A DNA stretch of 64,000 nucleotides from Anaerolineaceae bacterium (GCA_016124855.1 WGMX01000020.1:186001-250000), one strand, 5' to 3'; numbered from the stretch's first letter, positions 34,838 to 43,660 are shown. Made by a program: numbers and translations. The notes: generated from the letters alone by a model not told the origin.

Positions 34838-36118
34838 ATGTTTTCGATAAATCCGCGTAAACGTGACGCGCGTAGTATCTATCTCTTTTTTAGCGTCGGC
34901 ATGGCTGTTTGTTTCGCCATGAGCTTTATGGTCATGATGGTATTTGTGGTGCAGACCGTTGGTCTGAGTCCGCTGCAACTGGTTTTAGCGGGCACAGCTC
35001 TGGAAGTCACCATTTTCATCTGTGAAGTGCCAACCGGCATCATCGCGGATGTTTACAGCCGTCGTCTTTCCATTGTCATCGGCTATTTCATCATCGGCTT
35101 GGCATTTGTGTTTCAGTCGCTGGTGCCGACCTTTGTGGGCGTGATCCTGATCAATGTCCTCTGGGGACTGGGATATACCTTCACCAGCGGCGCGACCGAA
35201 GCATGGATCATTGACGAAATTGGCGATCAAGAAGTCGGAAAATTATTCCTGCGTTCCAGCCGTCTCAGTAATTTGCTGGGTATTGCCGCGACCATCATCG
35301 GCATCATTTTGGGCAGCCTGCTCATTACGCTGCCGATATTGGCTGCCGGACTGCTGTTTCTGGTCATCGCGGTGGTGATGGTGTTGTATATGCCGGAAAC
35401 CGGATTTCATCCTACGCCAGTCGAAGATCGCAGCACTTTTGGTCAGATGGCACACACGCTGCGGGCGGGTGTCGGCTTGGTACGGGTGCGCCCGATGTTG
35501 ATCGCCATCCTCGGTATCGGTTTGTTTTTCGGCCTTTACAGTGAAGGACTTGACCGCCTCGGTGATGCGCATCTGCTGCGGAGCTTTACGCTGCCGGATT
35601 TTCACGGTTTGCCAACGGTCGCTTGGTTAGGCGCGCTTGGTCTAATCGGCAATTTCATCACTGCCCTCCTGACGCGCGTAATGGAAAAGCGCCTCGATAT
35701 GAAGCGCAGCCAAGCACTGGCGCGGGCTTCTTTCGGGTTGGCGGCGCTGCTGGTTGCCAGTTTGTTTGGTTTCGGGTTGGCAGGCAGCTTTGTGATGGCT
35801 GTCATCCTCAACTGGTGCATCGGCAGTATTCGTACGCTGCTTGGCCCGATTAACACCACATGGATTAACCAGCACATTGACTCATCGGTACGCGCGACGG
35901 TCATTTCGCTGACCAGCCAAGTTGACGCGTTTGGTCAAATTGTTGGCGGGCCGCCGGTGGGTTTCATCGGTGAACGGCTGGGAATACGGGCAGCGCTCAT
36001 CAGCAGCGGCTTGATCTTGAGTCCGGTACTGTACCTTTATACACGGATTATCCGCGCGGACATGCGTGCGGCAAAGGGGATTGGCTCCGTACAGGTGCAG
36101 CCCTCAGTTGAGGCATAA
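34838..36118 (+). CDS. MFS transporter
   Basis: 426 residues from the ATG at 34838 (a GTG at 34826 is an alternative). About twelve hydrophobic segments in two halves; the cytosolic loop after helix 2 carries GIIADVYSRR, the MFS motif A (G-x-x-x-D-x-x-x-R-R), which supports the family. It probably exports a small molecule or drug. A methyltransferase gene starts 15 bases after the stop, so the two form a unit that could modify and export, or be protected from, the same compound. Confidence 0.85.
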   Translation: MFSINPRKRDARSIYLFFSVGMAVCFAMSFMVMMVFVVQTVGLSPLQLVLAGTALEVTIFICEVPTGIIADVYSRRLSIVIGYFIIGLAFVFQSLVPTFVGVILINVLWGLGYTFTSGATEAWIIDEIGDQEVGKLFLRSSRLSNLLGIAATIIGIILGSLLITLPILAAGLLFLVIAVVMVLYMPETGFHPTPVEDRSTFGQMAHTLRAGVGLVRVRPMLIAILGIGLFFGLYSEGLDRLGDAHLLRSFTLPDFHGLPTVAWLGALGLIGNFITALLTRVMEKRLDMKRSQALARASFGLAALLVASLFGFGLAGSFVMAVILNWCIGSIRTLLGPINTTWINQHIDSSVRATVISLTSQVDAFGQIVGGPPVGFIGERLGIRAALISSGLILSPVLYLYTRIIRADMRAAKGIGSVQVQPSVEA

Positions 36119-36133
36119 CGGAGAGAAACCAAA

Positions 36134-36931
36134 ATGAATACTGATGTTCAAACGTGGCATTATGGCGCGGTGGCACGACATTGGGCCGAGAACAACACAA
36201 CCGGCCCTGAAATCGCTTACTATCAACGGCAAATTGAGCAGCACGGGCAGCCGGCATTGGATGCGGGCTGCGGCACAGGGCGTTTGCTCATCCCTTTGCT
36301 GCGGGCAGGGCTAGATGTGGACGGCTGTGATGTTTCAGGGGATATGTTGGCTTACTGCCAGCAAACCGCTGAACGCGAAGGATTGTCGCCAAAACTGTAT
36401 CAGCAGGCGCTGCACGGACTGAATCTGCCCCGTCACTACCAGACGATTTTTGCCTGCGGCGCATTTGGGATCGGTGTCAGCCGTCAGCAAGATTTCATGG
36501 CCTTGCAGCGTTTTTATGACCATCTTTTACCCGGCGGTTTGTTGATTTTGGAAAATCATCCGGCCTATGGACAGGAAGCATCATGGCCGATGTGGCAGAA
36601 AGATGCGCGCAAACATCTGCCGGAACCTTGGCCGGAATATGCCGGTAATATCCCTGAAGATGACACAGAATACGAACTGTATTATCGGTTGGTGGCGGTG
36701 AATCCGCTTGAACAGCAAACCACCGGCGAGATGCGGACAGTCGTGTTCAAGGACAAACAAATCGTATCCGACACGACCTTCACCCTGACATCGAACTTTT
36801 ATTTTCGGCACGAGTTACAGATGCTGCTGGAAAAAGCAGGGTTTAAGGTCGAAGCTGTCGAAGGCGGCTGGACGGATGCCGATGTAACAGCCGATGATGA
36901 CGTGATGGTCTATTTCGCGCGGAAGTCATAA
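36134..36931 (+). CDS. Class I SAM-dependent methyltransferase
   Basis: 265 residues. Motif I is ALDAGCGTG at 41-49, followed by GCDVSGDML (acidic residue binding the ribose) and LLPGGLLILENHPAYG. GGAGAG precedes the start; the gene lies 15 bases after the MFS gene and is co-transcribed with it. Substrate unknown. Confidence 0.85.
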   Translation: MNTDVQTWHYGAVARHWAENNTTGPEIAYYQRQIEQHGQPALDAGCGTGRLLIPLLRAGLDVDGCDVSGDMLAYCQQTAEREGLSPKLYQQALHGLNLPRHYQTIFACGAFGIGVSRQQDFMALQRFYDHLLPGGLLILENHPAYGQEASWPMWQKDARKHLPEPWPEYAGNIPEDDTEYELYYRLVAVNPLEQQTTGEMRTVVFKDKQIVSDTTFTLTSNFYFRHELQMLLEKAGFKVEAVEGGWTDADVTADDDVMVYFARKS

Positions 36932-36958
36932 GCCCTTCCAGCCGATTGAATGGATGGC

Positions 36959-37021
36959 TTGACAATTCCGGCAAGTCAGCATACTATATCCGTTAACGAT
37001 ATAACAATAACGGATATAGTA
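36959..37021 (+). promoter_or_regulatory. Promoter and operator of the PadR gene
   Basis: A consensus TTGACA (36959-36964), a 17-base spacer and TACTAT (36982-36987) form the promoter. The -10 box lies inside a perfect inverted repeat with 14-bp arms (36982-36995 and 37008-37021: TACTATATCCGTTA and TAACGGATATAGTA) around a 12-base centre. The right arm touches the ATG at 37022. A repressor dimer bound here would block RNA polymerase, so PadR autoregulation is strongly suggested. Confidence 0.8.
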
Positions 37022-37372
37022 ATGGCGCAGCCTGAAGACTCACTGCCACTGACCCCACCTGTGTTTCATATTTTGTTAGCCTTAACCGATGGCGAGCGTC
37101 ATGGTTACAGCATCATGCAAGAGGTGAACGCCAGTACAAACGGCATCATCAACATGGGGCCGGGGACTCTTTACGGTTCGATCAAACGCATGTTGGCGGC
37201 CAATATGATTGAAGAAACCGACGCGCGGCCTGATCCAGCTTTGGACGATGAACGCCGCCGTTACTACCGCTTGACTGATTTTGGACGACGAACTGCCGCC
37301 GCTGAAGCCCGACGCTTAGAAGCAGCCGTCATGCAGGCCAAAGCCAAACGTTTGCTCGGAGGCACATCATGA
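37022..37372 (+). CDS. PadR-family transcriptional regulator
   Basis: 116 residues from the ATG at 37022. A longer frame from 36950 exists but its start would lie upstream of the promoter and operator, so it is rejected. The winged-helix domain shows the PadR signature (P-x-x-FHILLALTDGERHGYSIMQEV, MGPGTLYGSIKRM, RRYYRLTDFGRR). PadR proteins are repressors that dissociate on ligand binding. The stop overlaps the next ATG by four bases (ATGA), so the neighbouring membrane protein is translationally coupled and is the probable regulated partner. Confidence 0.92.
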   Translation: MAQPEDSLPLTPPVFHILLALTDGERHGYSIMQEVNASTNGIINMGPGTLYGSIKRMLAANMIEETDARPDPALDDERRRYYRLTDFGRRTAAAEARRLEAAVMQAKAKRLLGGTS

Positions 37373-37947
37373 AACGCTTCGTCTGGTCAGAACGATTTTT
37401 CAGACTTATGCTGCGGTTGTATCCGGCGCGGCATCGCAGCGAATACGGCGAAGCGATGATTCAGCACTTCCGCGATGTCCGCCGTGATGCGGTTGAAGGC
37501 AATGGCAAAAGCGGCCTTTTAAAGTTGGGGATTCACATGCTTGGCGACACGTTGAAAAACGCGCCGCTTGAACACTGGATCGAAATCCGCACAGGAGGCA
37601 TGATGCGAAACAAATCACCCATTGTTCTGGTTTTGGCGCTTCTCGGCGCTGTGTTGGTTGGCTATATCGACAGTCGTGCCAGCGAAGTACAAGCCACGTT
37701 GATGGTCATGCTGCCGATTACATTCGTATTGGGGTTCTTCGAACCTAAACGGGCTGCGCTCTGGGCAATAATCGTCGGCCTGAGTGTTCCAGTAAGTTAT
37801 GTGTGGCTGCTGGCGACAGGGCAGCAGTATTCCGCGCCACCCCCTAACGGCTTCACCACCTTGATCGCCATCGTGCCTGCACTCATCGGAACTTTCAGCG
37901 GGGCAATTTTCCGCAAAGTGATCAGCCAAGTGACGCTGCACACATAA
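37369..37947 (+). CDS. PadR-associated membrane protein
   Basis: 192 residues. The N-terminal cytosolic part (about 1-60, with RLYPARHRSEYGEAMIQHFRD) is typical of proteins encoded next to PadR regulators; it is followed by four membrane helices (about 82-180). The start overlaps the padR stop by ATGA. The partner of PadR in many bacteria is a small membrane protein or ABC exporter; no ATPase gene is present here. Function unknown. Confidence 0.75.
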   Translation: MKRFVWSERFFRLMLRLYPARHRSEYGEAMIQHFRDVRRDAVEGNGKSGLLKLGIHMLGDTLKNAPLEHWIEIRTGGMMRNKSPIVLVLALLGAVLVGYIDSRASEVQATLMVMLPITFVLGFFEPKRAALWAIIVGLSVPVSYVWLLATGQQYSAPPPNGFTTLIAIVPALIGTFSGAIFRKVISQVTLHT

Positions 37948-37968
37948 GCATTGACTGCTGGCAAATTG

Positions 37969-38430
37969 CTACATCGGTTTACGGTAAACTACGAATTCTG
38001 ATTTTTCGGCAACTTTGTCATAGAGCTGACGTGCGGTCGTGTTGCTCTCTTGGGTCAGCCAATAGACGCGATTGGCGCCGCCCGCTCGGGCATGGTCATA
38101 AACCGCGTTAATCAGCGCGCGTCCGACACCTTTGCCTCGAGCTTCTTCAGCCGTGAACAAATCTTGCAGGTAACAGGTCGGGCCGATGTGAATGGTGGTG
38201 CGGTGATAGAGGAAATGGACTATCCCCAATAATTTCCCCTCGCTCTCGGCGACAAAGGCGTGCAGCGGTTCATAAGCGTCAAAGAAGCGTGACCACGTCA
38301 TCTGTGTGACGGCATCAGGCAGCGCTGTTTCACCCTGACGACCATAAAAAGCGTTATAGCCGTCCCAAAGCGGCTTCCATGCCTCGTAATCGTTTCGAGC
38401 AACCGGACGTATCACAAGCGAGTTCGTCAT
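37969..38430 (-). CDS. GNAT-family N-acetyltransferase
   Basis: 153 residues from the ATG at 38430, preferred because GGGA lies just upstream while the longer start at 38442 has no binding site. The acetyl-CoA-binding motif is RGKGVGRALI, preceded by LQDLFTAEEA. It acetylates an amine of unknown identity in the cytoplasm. It is convergent with the PadR-associated protein gene. Confidence 0.85.
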   Translation of the reverse strand: MTNSLVIRPVARNDYEAWKPLWDGYNAFYGRQGETALPDAVTQMTWSRFFDAYEPLHAFVAESEGKLLGIVHFLYHRTTIHIGPTCYLQDLFTAEEARGKGVGRALINAVYDHARAGGANRVYWLTQESNTTARQLYDKVAEKSEFVVYRKPM

Positions 38431-38547
38431 CTTTTCCCTCATATCATAAGTGCTTTTGACAGCAGCGGTTCAACCTATTGCTTATGATAATCAGGAAACA
38501 AAAATTGTTGAGATACGCCTATAACCACTTAATCATTATCTGATACT

Positions 38548-39243
38548 TCAGGATATAAACCTCGCAATTGTGAAGGCAGCAGCGGCGGCTAATCCTCCAA
38601 CCAGCGCTGTTTGTAAAGCGCCGCGTAGGGCTGGCGCACCGGTTAGCCGGGCTTTCACATAACCAAATATCAAGAGGGCAGCCAAGGTTGCAATAACCGA
38701 TGCAATTTGAGCTGTTGCCACATTCGTGAATAAGATATATGGCAGCAAAGGGATAAACCCCCCTGCCGCATACGAAAACGCAATTGTTAAAGCACTTATC
38801 AAAGCACGGTTGGGATTAGGCTTTTCCATGCCCAGTTCGAAGCGCATCATAAAATCGACCCAAGCATCCGGTCTTGCGGCAAGTGCTTCAACCAGCGGCT
38901 GACTTTGTTCTTCAGTTAAGCCATATTCTTGAAAGACCTGCTGAACTTCAAGCCGTTCGGCCTGCGGCATCTCAACCGTTTCACGCTGTTCACGGAGGCG
39001 TTCGCTGTCATAGTGTTCCGCGTCACTTCGAGCCGCAAGATAACCGCCTAACCCCATTGAAATCGAACCAGCAGCAATTTCGGCAAGCCCTGCCGTCACT
39101 ACAATGGCAGTCGAAGCCGCGATTCCAGAAAGGCCAGCCGCTAAGGCAAAAGGTACAGTCAAGCCGTCCGACATGCCGATAATCACATCCCGAACCGTAT
39201 CCCCCGCTGTAAAATGCTTCTCAATATGAGGCGTTTGAGGCAT
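38548..39243 (-). CDS. VIT1/CCC1-family iron/manganese transporter
   Basis: 231 residues. The N-terminus (GDTVRDVIIGMSDGLTVPFAL) and the loop GSISMGLGGYLAARSDAEHY are hallmarks of the VIT1/CCC1 family, followed by an acidic cytosolic helical segment and three more helices. The family moves Fe2+ or Mn2+ out of the cytosol. A purine-rich AGGAAAGG precedes the ATG. Metal unknown. Confidence 0.87.
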   Translation of the reverse strand: MPQTPHIEKHFTAGDTVRDVIIGMSDGLTVPFALAAGLSGIAASTAIVVTAGLAEIAAGSISMGLGGYLAARSDAEHYDSERLREQRETVEMPQAERLEVQQVFQEYGLTEEQSQPLVEALAARPDAWVDFMMRFELGMEKPNPNRALISALTIAFSYAAGGFIPLLPYILFTNVATAQIASVIATLAALLIFGYVKARLTGAPALRGALQTALVGGLAAAAAFTIARFIS

Positions 39244-39314
39244 GAATGAGCGCCTTTCCTAGATCGCATCAGTCCATTCGATTGGGCATATCTTATAGAA
39301 GCCGGATTGAAGTT

Positions 39315-39992
39315 TCACCACACAAACGGAATAATCCGGTAGCGGACTTTCTGCCGATATTCCGCGTAGCCAGCAAGGTTAGCTGCCAAAAACTTTTCTT
39401 CTTCAATTGCCCGCAAGGCAATGGTTACGATCAGCAGCAGCGGGAAGGGAAACGCAACCCAAGAACCGAGCGCCAGAGGTGTCACGATCATCAGCAAACT
39501 GGCTCCGGCGTACATTGGATGGCGCACGAGGCTGTATGGGCCGGTTGTAATGACCTGTTGATCTTGCTTGACTTCGATGACCGCGCTGGTGTAGCTGTTG
39601 GCTTTGAACGTCAGGAAAACGATGTAAAAGCCGAGCGCCACAAATACGTCCGCGATGACGCTCACGATTGACGGCACCTTCGACCAACCAAAACGATAAT
39701 CCAAACCCGCAACGATAAACACCAGCATGAACAACAAGCTGGCGAGGCTTTGAATGACCTTTTGTGTCTTTTCAGTCTCAGCGGAAGGGCCAGCAGCAAC
39801 CCGACTAGCCAACAGCTTTTGATCGTACTTCATCAAGTAGAGAGTCACGAAAAGGGTAGAAATACCAAAAACCGCGATATAGACCCACGCCTGCCAGAAG
39901 CTCAACGAACCTGCGGAGAGAAACAGGATGAAACCGAGAAACACCAGTAAAAAGGCCAGACCGAGGAGAGATCTAACAAATAAGTTGTTCAT
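39315..39992 (-). CDS. Isoprenylcysteine carboxyl methyltransferase-like membrane protein
   Basis: 225 residues from the ATG at 39992 (a TTG at 40004 is possible). Five or six membrane helices, then the conserved GPYSLVRHPMYAG and the C-terminal EEEKFLAANLAGYAEY motif that bind SAM and the head group. The family methylates lipids or prenylated substrates in the membrane. The bacterial substrate is unknown, possibly quinone or lipid head group. Confidence 0.82.
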   Translation of the reverse strand: MNNLFVRSLLGLAFLLVFLGFILFLSAGSLSFWQAWVYIAVFGISTLFVTLYLMKYDQKLLASRVAAGPSAETEKTQKVIQSLASLLFMLVFIVAGLDYRFGWSKVPSIVSVIADVFVALGFYIVFLTFKANSYTSAVIEVKQDQQVITTGPYSLVRHPMYAGASLLMIVTPLALGSWVAFPFPLLLIVTIALRAIEEEKFLAANLAGYAEYRQKVRYRIIPFVW

Positions 39993-40025
39993 TTTAATGC
40001 TCAATCAGCATTGAACCGCATGTTA

Positions 40026-40664
40026 CTAAGCAGTATTGCTGTAGAAAGCCGCCCGTACTTTCACGTCGTTGAAGTTGGGATAGTCATACTCAGCCATCAA
40101 CTGATGCAGGCTAATTTCACGGCTGTGTTCCATGCCGATCAGCAAATCGCCCAGCACAATATCCACCACCAGCAGCATCCGCCCGAAGTTCTCATATTGA
40201 CCTTGCAGTGCTGCGAACAAGACCGCGAATACACGGTCGCGTAGCTCCGCGTCCATGATGCCGCTGCCCGGCCAACTCACCGTCCATTGGTCGTGGTACG
40301 TTCCGATCCGCAGCACATCTAAACGCAGTTGTGCCAATTGAGCAATGGCCGCCTTGCGATCTTGCGCATCCACCAGACGGTTTGTCCCTCGGTAAGGCGC
40401 GTTCGGCAGTTGGGCATACATTTGCCCCGGCGCGGTCATCTCCACCAAACGGAAAAGGCTGCGTCCGGTTAATGCTAAACCTGCGCCCAAGGACAGCGCA
40501 CACTTGCGGTAATAGCGTACCCGTGCCGCATCATCGGCATGTTTATCAATGCGCCATAATAACGACAAAAAGTCGCCAAAATCCATTGGCAAACGGGGCG
40601 GCTCATCTGGCCCATAGGTGGAGGTCAATTGTGCGATGCGGTTGCGTTCGGCAGGATTTGGCAT
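40026..40664 (-). CDS. Protein of unknown function
   Basis: 212 residues from the ATG at 40664; the frame extends to 40760 but that part is low in coding character. The protein is soluble, mainly helical, with YYRKCALSLGAGLALTGRSLF and a conserved-looking DYPNF near the end. No family recognised. Its ribosome binding site (GAAGCG) is weak. Confidence 0.6.
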   Translation of the reverse strand: MPNPAERNRIAQLTSTYGPDEPPRLPMDFGDFLSLLWRIDKHADDAARVRYYRKCALSLGAGLALTGRSLFRLVEMTAPGQMYAQLPNAPYRGTNRLVDAQDRKAAIAQLAQLRLDVLRIGTYHDQWTVSWPGSGIMDAELRDRVFAVLFAALQGQYENFGRMLLVVDIVLGDLLIGMEHSREISLHQLMAEYDYPNFNDVKVRAAFYSNTA

Positions 40665-40823
40665 AGTCGCTTCATATATAAGGTGAAATATAAAGTGAAA
40701 AACAAAATCTATGGAGACTATACAGCAGTTTGAAGCATCCGCCAAGCGCGTGGAGTCCATCCAACAGAATCAAAACGAGGCTCATGGCCTTAAAAACTTG
40801 CAAACGTAAAGAAGTACAGCAGC

Positions 40824-41147
40824 TTATTCTTTGCCGAGGATGGCTTCCATCAAATCATCCAGCGTAATTTCTTCCGCCAGCGTTTTTGCATCGACGATAG
40901 CGCGCGGGCACAGTTCCGACTCAAGATCATTGTAAATCTCTTCAGCGCGAACACGGGTGGTTTGGCGCATCGGATATTGCATCGCAATAGTCAATATTTC
41001 AGCGGCGCGTTCTTTCTCGCCCTTATCGACCATTACTTCAGCCATTTTGATTAACGTGTCCATTATCATGAGCAGCGCTTCATTCTTCATCGCGATACGG
41101 AGCGTTTTGTGGAAACGCTCAAGGGAGGGGTCGTTATAAGTGTCCAT
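40824..41147 (-). CDS. Small helical protein of unknown function
   Basis: 107 residues, helical throughout, with a TPR-like helix pair (EALLMIMDTLIKMAEVMVDKGEKERAAEIL) and an acidic C-terminus. It may be a small scaffold or adaptor. No family recognised. It lies upstream of two pilin-like genes on the same strand but is separated by terminators. Confidence 0.6.
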   Translation of the reverse strand: MDTYNDPSLERFHKTLRIAMKNEALLMIMDTLIKMAEVMVDKGEKERAAEILTIAMQYPMRQTTRVRAEEIYNDLESELCPRAIVDAKTLAEEITLDDLMEAILGKE

Positions 41148-41237
41148 CGTTTATAAATACCATTTATTAAGCTAACTGATTATACCATAAGCCGCTTCCC
41201 TTGCGAGAAACTTACATCAGTTTAAACAGTATTTATC

Positions 41238-41278
41238 GAACAATTAAGAAGTTGGGGATGACTTAAACAGCCATCCCC
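41238..41278 (-). terminator. Terminator after the first pilin-like gene
   Basis: On the minus strand GGGGATG (41278-41272) and CATCCCC (41260-41254) pair over 7 bp, followed by AACTTCTTAATT. It ends the transcript of the 48-codon gene at 41292-41438. Confidence 0.55.
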
Positions 41279-41291
41279 GCCAATCTGATAA

Positions 41292-41438
41292 TTACAGGTT
41301 CTTGACCAAGTTCGAGAAAATGTTACCAATGGCCGGGCCAAGCAGCGCCAGAATAACGATAACGACGACGGCGACCAGAACCAAAATCAACGCGTATTCT
41401 ACGAGACCTTGACCTTCTTCACGGGGCATATACAACAT
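41292..41438 (-). CDS. Flp-type pilin-like small protein
   Basis: 48 residues, too short for standard ORF cut-offs. It starts MLYMPREEGQ and has the Flp pilin pattern GQGLVEYALIL (with the conserved Gly, Glu and Tyr after the leader) followed by one hydrophobic helix and LLGPAIGNIFSNLVKNL. AGGAGAAG lies 5 bases before the ATG. Flp pilins are processed by a prepilin peptidase and exported by Tad machinery, none of which is encoded nearby. It is nearly identical in its hydrophobic part to the gene 180 bases upstream. Confidence 0.75.
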   Translation of the reverse strand: MLYMPREEGQGLVEYALILVLVAVVVIVILALLGPAIGNIFSNLVKNL

Positions 41439-41559
41439 GAGAACTTCTCCTGAATGAATGATAAACGACTATGATTACGATAGCATTGAAATTAATTTTA
41501 CGTCAATACGGCAAGCATTGAGATTTTGAGTTGTAGTACTAATTACCCAAGCGCTGAGC

Positions 41560-41587
41560 AAAAAAAAGAGACAGGGTTTGCTGTCTC
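41560..41587 (-). terminator. Terminator after the second pilin-like gene
   Basis: On the minus strand GAGACAG (41587-41581), a 6-base loop, CTGTCTC (41574-41568) and then eight T (41567-41560). A strong terminator. Confidence 0.9.
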
Positions 41588-41614
41588 CTTCTGAAATCGG
41601 TATCAATGTTGCGC

Positions 41615-41761
41615 TTACAACTTCTTGACCAGATTCGAGAAAATGTTACCGATGGCCGGCCCTAACAAGGCCAAAATGACGATGACCACAACCGCCACCA
41701 GAACCAGAATCAACGCGTATTCGACAAGACCTTGACCTTCTTCACGGGGTTGATAAATCAT
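41615..41761 (-). CDS. Flp-type pilin-like small protein (tandem copy)
   Basis: 48 residues from the ATG at 41761, preferred over the longer frame (41818) because GTGGAG precedes it at 8 bases. The sequence MIYQPREEGQ... GQGLVEYALIL... LVKKL differs from the downstream copy at only a few positions. Both genes are followed by their own terminator, so each is probably a separate transcript. Confidence 0.78.
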   Translation of the reverse strand: MIYQPREEGQGLVEYALILVLVAVVVIVILALLGPAIGNIFSNLVKKL

Positions 41762-41909
41762 GTGCGCTGCTCCACTAATAATTGCTGATAATGACGAGAA
41801 ATGATGAGACAATCTCATGAATACTTTGATGGTAACATGGGTTTTAATTGTAGGTCAAGAAAAAATCAATTCTTTTTCAATGTTGATGTGATTTTGGTCT
41901 GCGTAAGGA

Positions 41910-42362
41910 CTAAAGTCGGGGGATGCTGTCGAGGTGTGCGTCCAGTGCGGACAGCGCTTGCTGCAATGCCGGGTTCTGTAAGTCCGGATTTTCAGCCATT
42001 TTTGAAATCCAGTAACGGTCATTCATATTGGTGGCATACACGGTGTTCTGCACGCCACGTCCTTCTGTACCCTGCCGTACCAATGAGGGGTATTCGTCTG
42101 AGGCATGAAATTTGAGCGTCAGGAGGGCGGTTTCGAGGCTCATTTGTCGTCCGTCCAAGCGCAGTTTAATCGTTTCACGTTTTGTCTGGTCAATGCCCTG
42201 TTGGTCGGCTGCCCGCAGGAAAGAATTAATCAGATCGAGATATTGGCTAATCCAAGGCGATAAGGGGGATACTTTCAGGGGGGTAGGAACGATTTTTTCA
42301 CCACGAAGGGTCATCCGCAGCGCGCCCCAAAAAGCCCTCAAATAACGCTGGATTTGATTCAT
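41910..42362 (-). CDS. Protein of unknown function coupled to the CAP-LysM gene
   Basis: 150 residues from the ATG at 42362, two bases after the stop of the upstream gene; the frame to 42449 overlaps that gene and is rejected. Soluble and helical, with an FWGALRMTLRG segment near the start. No family recognised. Close spacing to the CAP-LysM gene suggests co-transcription and a related function, perhaps cytosolic. Confidence 0.6.
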   Translation of the reverse strand: MNQIQRYLRAFWGALRMTLRGEKIVPTPLKVSPLSPWISQYLDLINSFLRAADQQGIDQTKRETIKLRLDGRQMSLETALLTLKFHASDEYPSLVRQGTEGRGVQNTVYATNMNDRYWISKMAENPDLQNPALQQALSALDAHLDSIPRL

Positions 42363-42364
42363 CG

Positions 42365-43501
42365 TTAACGCCGCCAATGCCGGCGCAAATATTCCACGCC
42401 TGCGCCGATTAGAACCACCACCTGTACACCTAAAGCCACGACTAACCACGTTGGCGTGCTGGAACCGCCCGGTATGACGCCTGCATCCATGGCTACTGGA
42501 GCACTGGTGTTGACCATCGCGACCGACTCAACTGTCGGGCTGGCCGCAGAGGTTGGCTGGAAGGCCACCATGCCGTTCGGCACGCTGTTCGCGGTTGCCA
42601 CCATCACGGCTGGTGTAAGTGTCGGTTCGAATGTTGCCGTCATGTCGGCGTTGTTAGCCGCCGGATCGGGAGACAAACTAATCGGTTCTTCGGGATAAGG
42701 AGTGGGGATATTCGGGTCGCGGGTTGCGGTTGGATCAGGCGCGGCATTCACGACCGGATCACCGGGGGTCGGCGTAAAAGTGCCTGCTTTGGGGGGCACA
42801 AGGAAGATTTCGCCTTCCTTTAACTTGCGATAATCGGCTTCAGTCATGCCGTTAAGCGCCAACATGCCGGGGATGTCGTTCCATGTGTAACCGTAAATCA
42901 GCGCGATTTGCCCCAAGGTGTCGCCCGCTTGGATTTGATGCTCAATATTGCCGTGAGCGTCTACGCCCACTACATACGAAGGCGGTGCTTGAGGGGCGCT
43001 GCCTCCCGATTTCCCACCACCAACCGCCGCAGGTGGGACATATTCAGGTCCACCGGGATCACCAAAAACGATGACGAAACTGGTTCCTGCCGCGCCGTGA
43101 CCAACGGCTACCCCAACTTCTTTGTAGCGCGTGTTGACGAGTCCGGCATAGTGAATACCGGAGTTCATCCAGAACGTCCATGCGTTATCGGTTTTGGCCA
43201 AGCCGCCGCAGTAAATATTTTCGCCAACAGCATCGCTGCCATAACCGGCTGCGCGGGCACGGCTGCGCGGATTCGAGCCGTCAGGATGTGTATGCGCGAC
43301 TGCACAGCCGTTATCCACCAACCACTGCGCTTGGCTTTGGGCGGCGGCTGTTAAAGCACCATTCACGCTGTAAGCGGGTAAACCTTTGCCGCTGCGTAAG
43401 GCATTCATGCGTCCCACAATATCACCCGCTTCATCTTGGGCGAAAACGAGACCCGCCGAACACACCAGCACCAACAGGAAAATGAGAGTTAGTCGTTTCA
43501 T
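42365..43501 (-). CDS. Secreted CAP-domain protein with LysM and C-terminal membrane anchor
   Basis: 378 residues from the ATG at 43501. A signal peptide (1-22, FAQ) is followed by a CAP/SCP domain (about 25-150, with H70, H72, GENIY at 93-97, W111 and H117, the usual CAP residues), a LysM domain (about 188-235, IQAGDTLGQIA) that binds peptidoglycan, a Thr/Pro-rich linker and a C-terminal helix (about 352-370) with RR tail. It is therefore held on the outer face. CAP domains in bacteria are structural or binding proteins; no enzyme activity is implied. Confidence 0.88.
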   Translation of the reverse strand: MKRLTLIFLLVLVCSAGLVFAQDEAGDIVGRMNALRSGKGLPAYSVNGALTAAAQSQAQWLVDNGCAVAHTHPDGSNPRSRARAAGYGSDAVGENIYCGGLAKTDNAWTFWMNSGIHYAGLVNTRYKEVGVAVGHGAAGTSFVIVFGDPGGPEYVPPAAVGGGKSGGSAPQAPPSYVVGVDAHGNIEHQIQAGDTLGQIALIYGYTWNDIPGMLALNGMTEADYRKLKEGEIFLVPPKAGTFTPTPGDPVVNAAPDPTATRDPNIPTPYPEEPISLSPDPAANNADMTATFEPTLTPAVMVATANSVPNGMVAFQPTSAASPTVESVAMVNTSAPVAMDAGVIPGGSSTPTWLVVALGVQVVVLIGAGVEYLRRHWRR

Positions 43502-43660
43502 AGCGCGATATTCTATCACAATGGGATAATATGGAAAAAAGGGTCAGCTTTTAGCCGCTGCAAGTCCATGAATGGCTTAACCCAAAATGAGTATTTCTAT
43601 CAATTTCATAACCTGTGGAGTCGTTAAGGGTTTTTTAAGATACTGACCTTAACTTCGTGG

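Noticed and set aside
36950..37021. Longer start for the PadR gene
   Set aside because: The extension covers the promoter and the inverted repeat, so those bases cannot be translated from that promoter.
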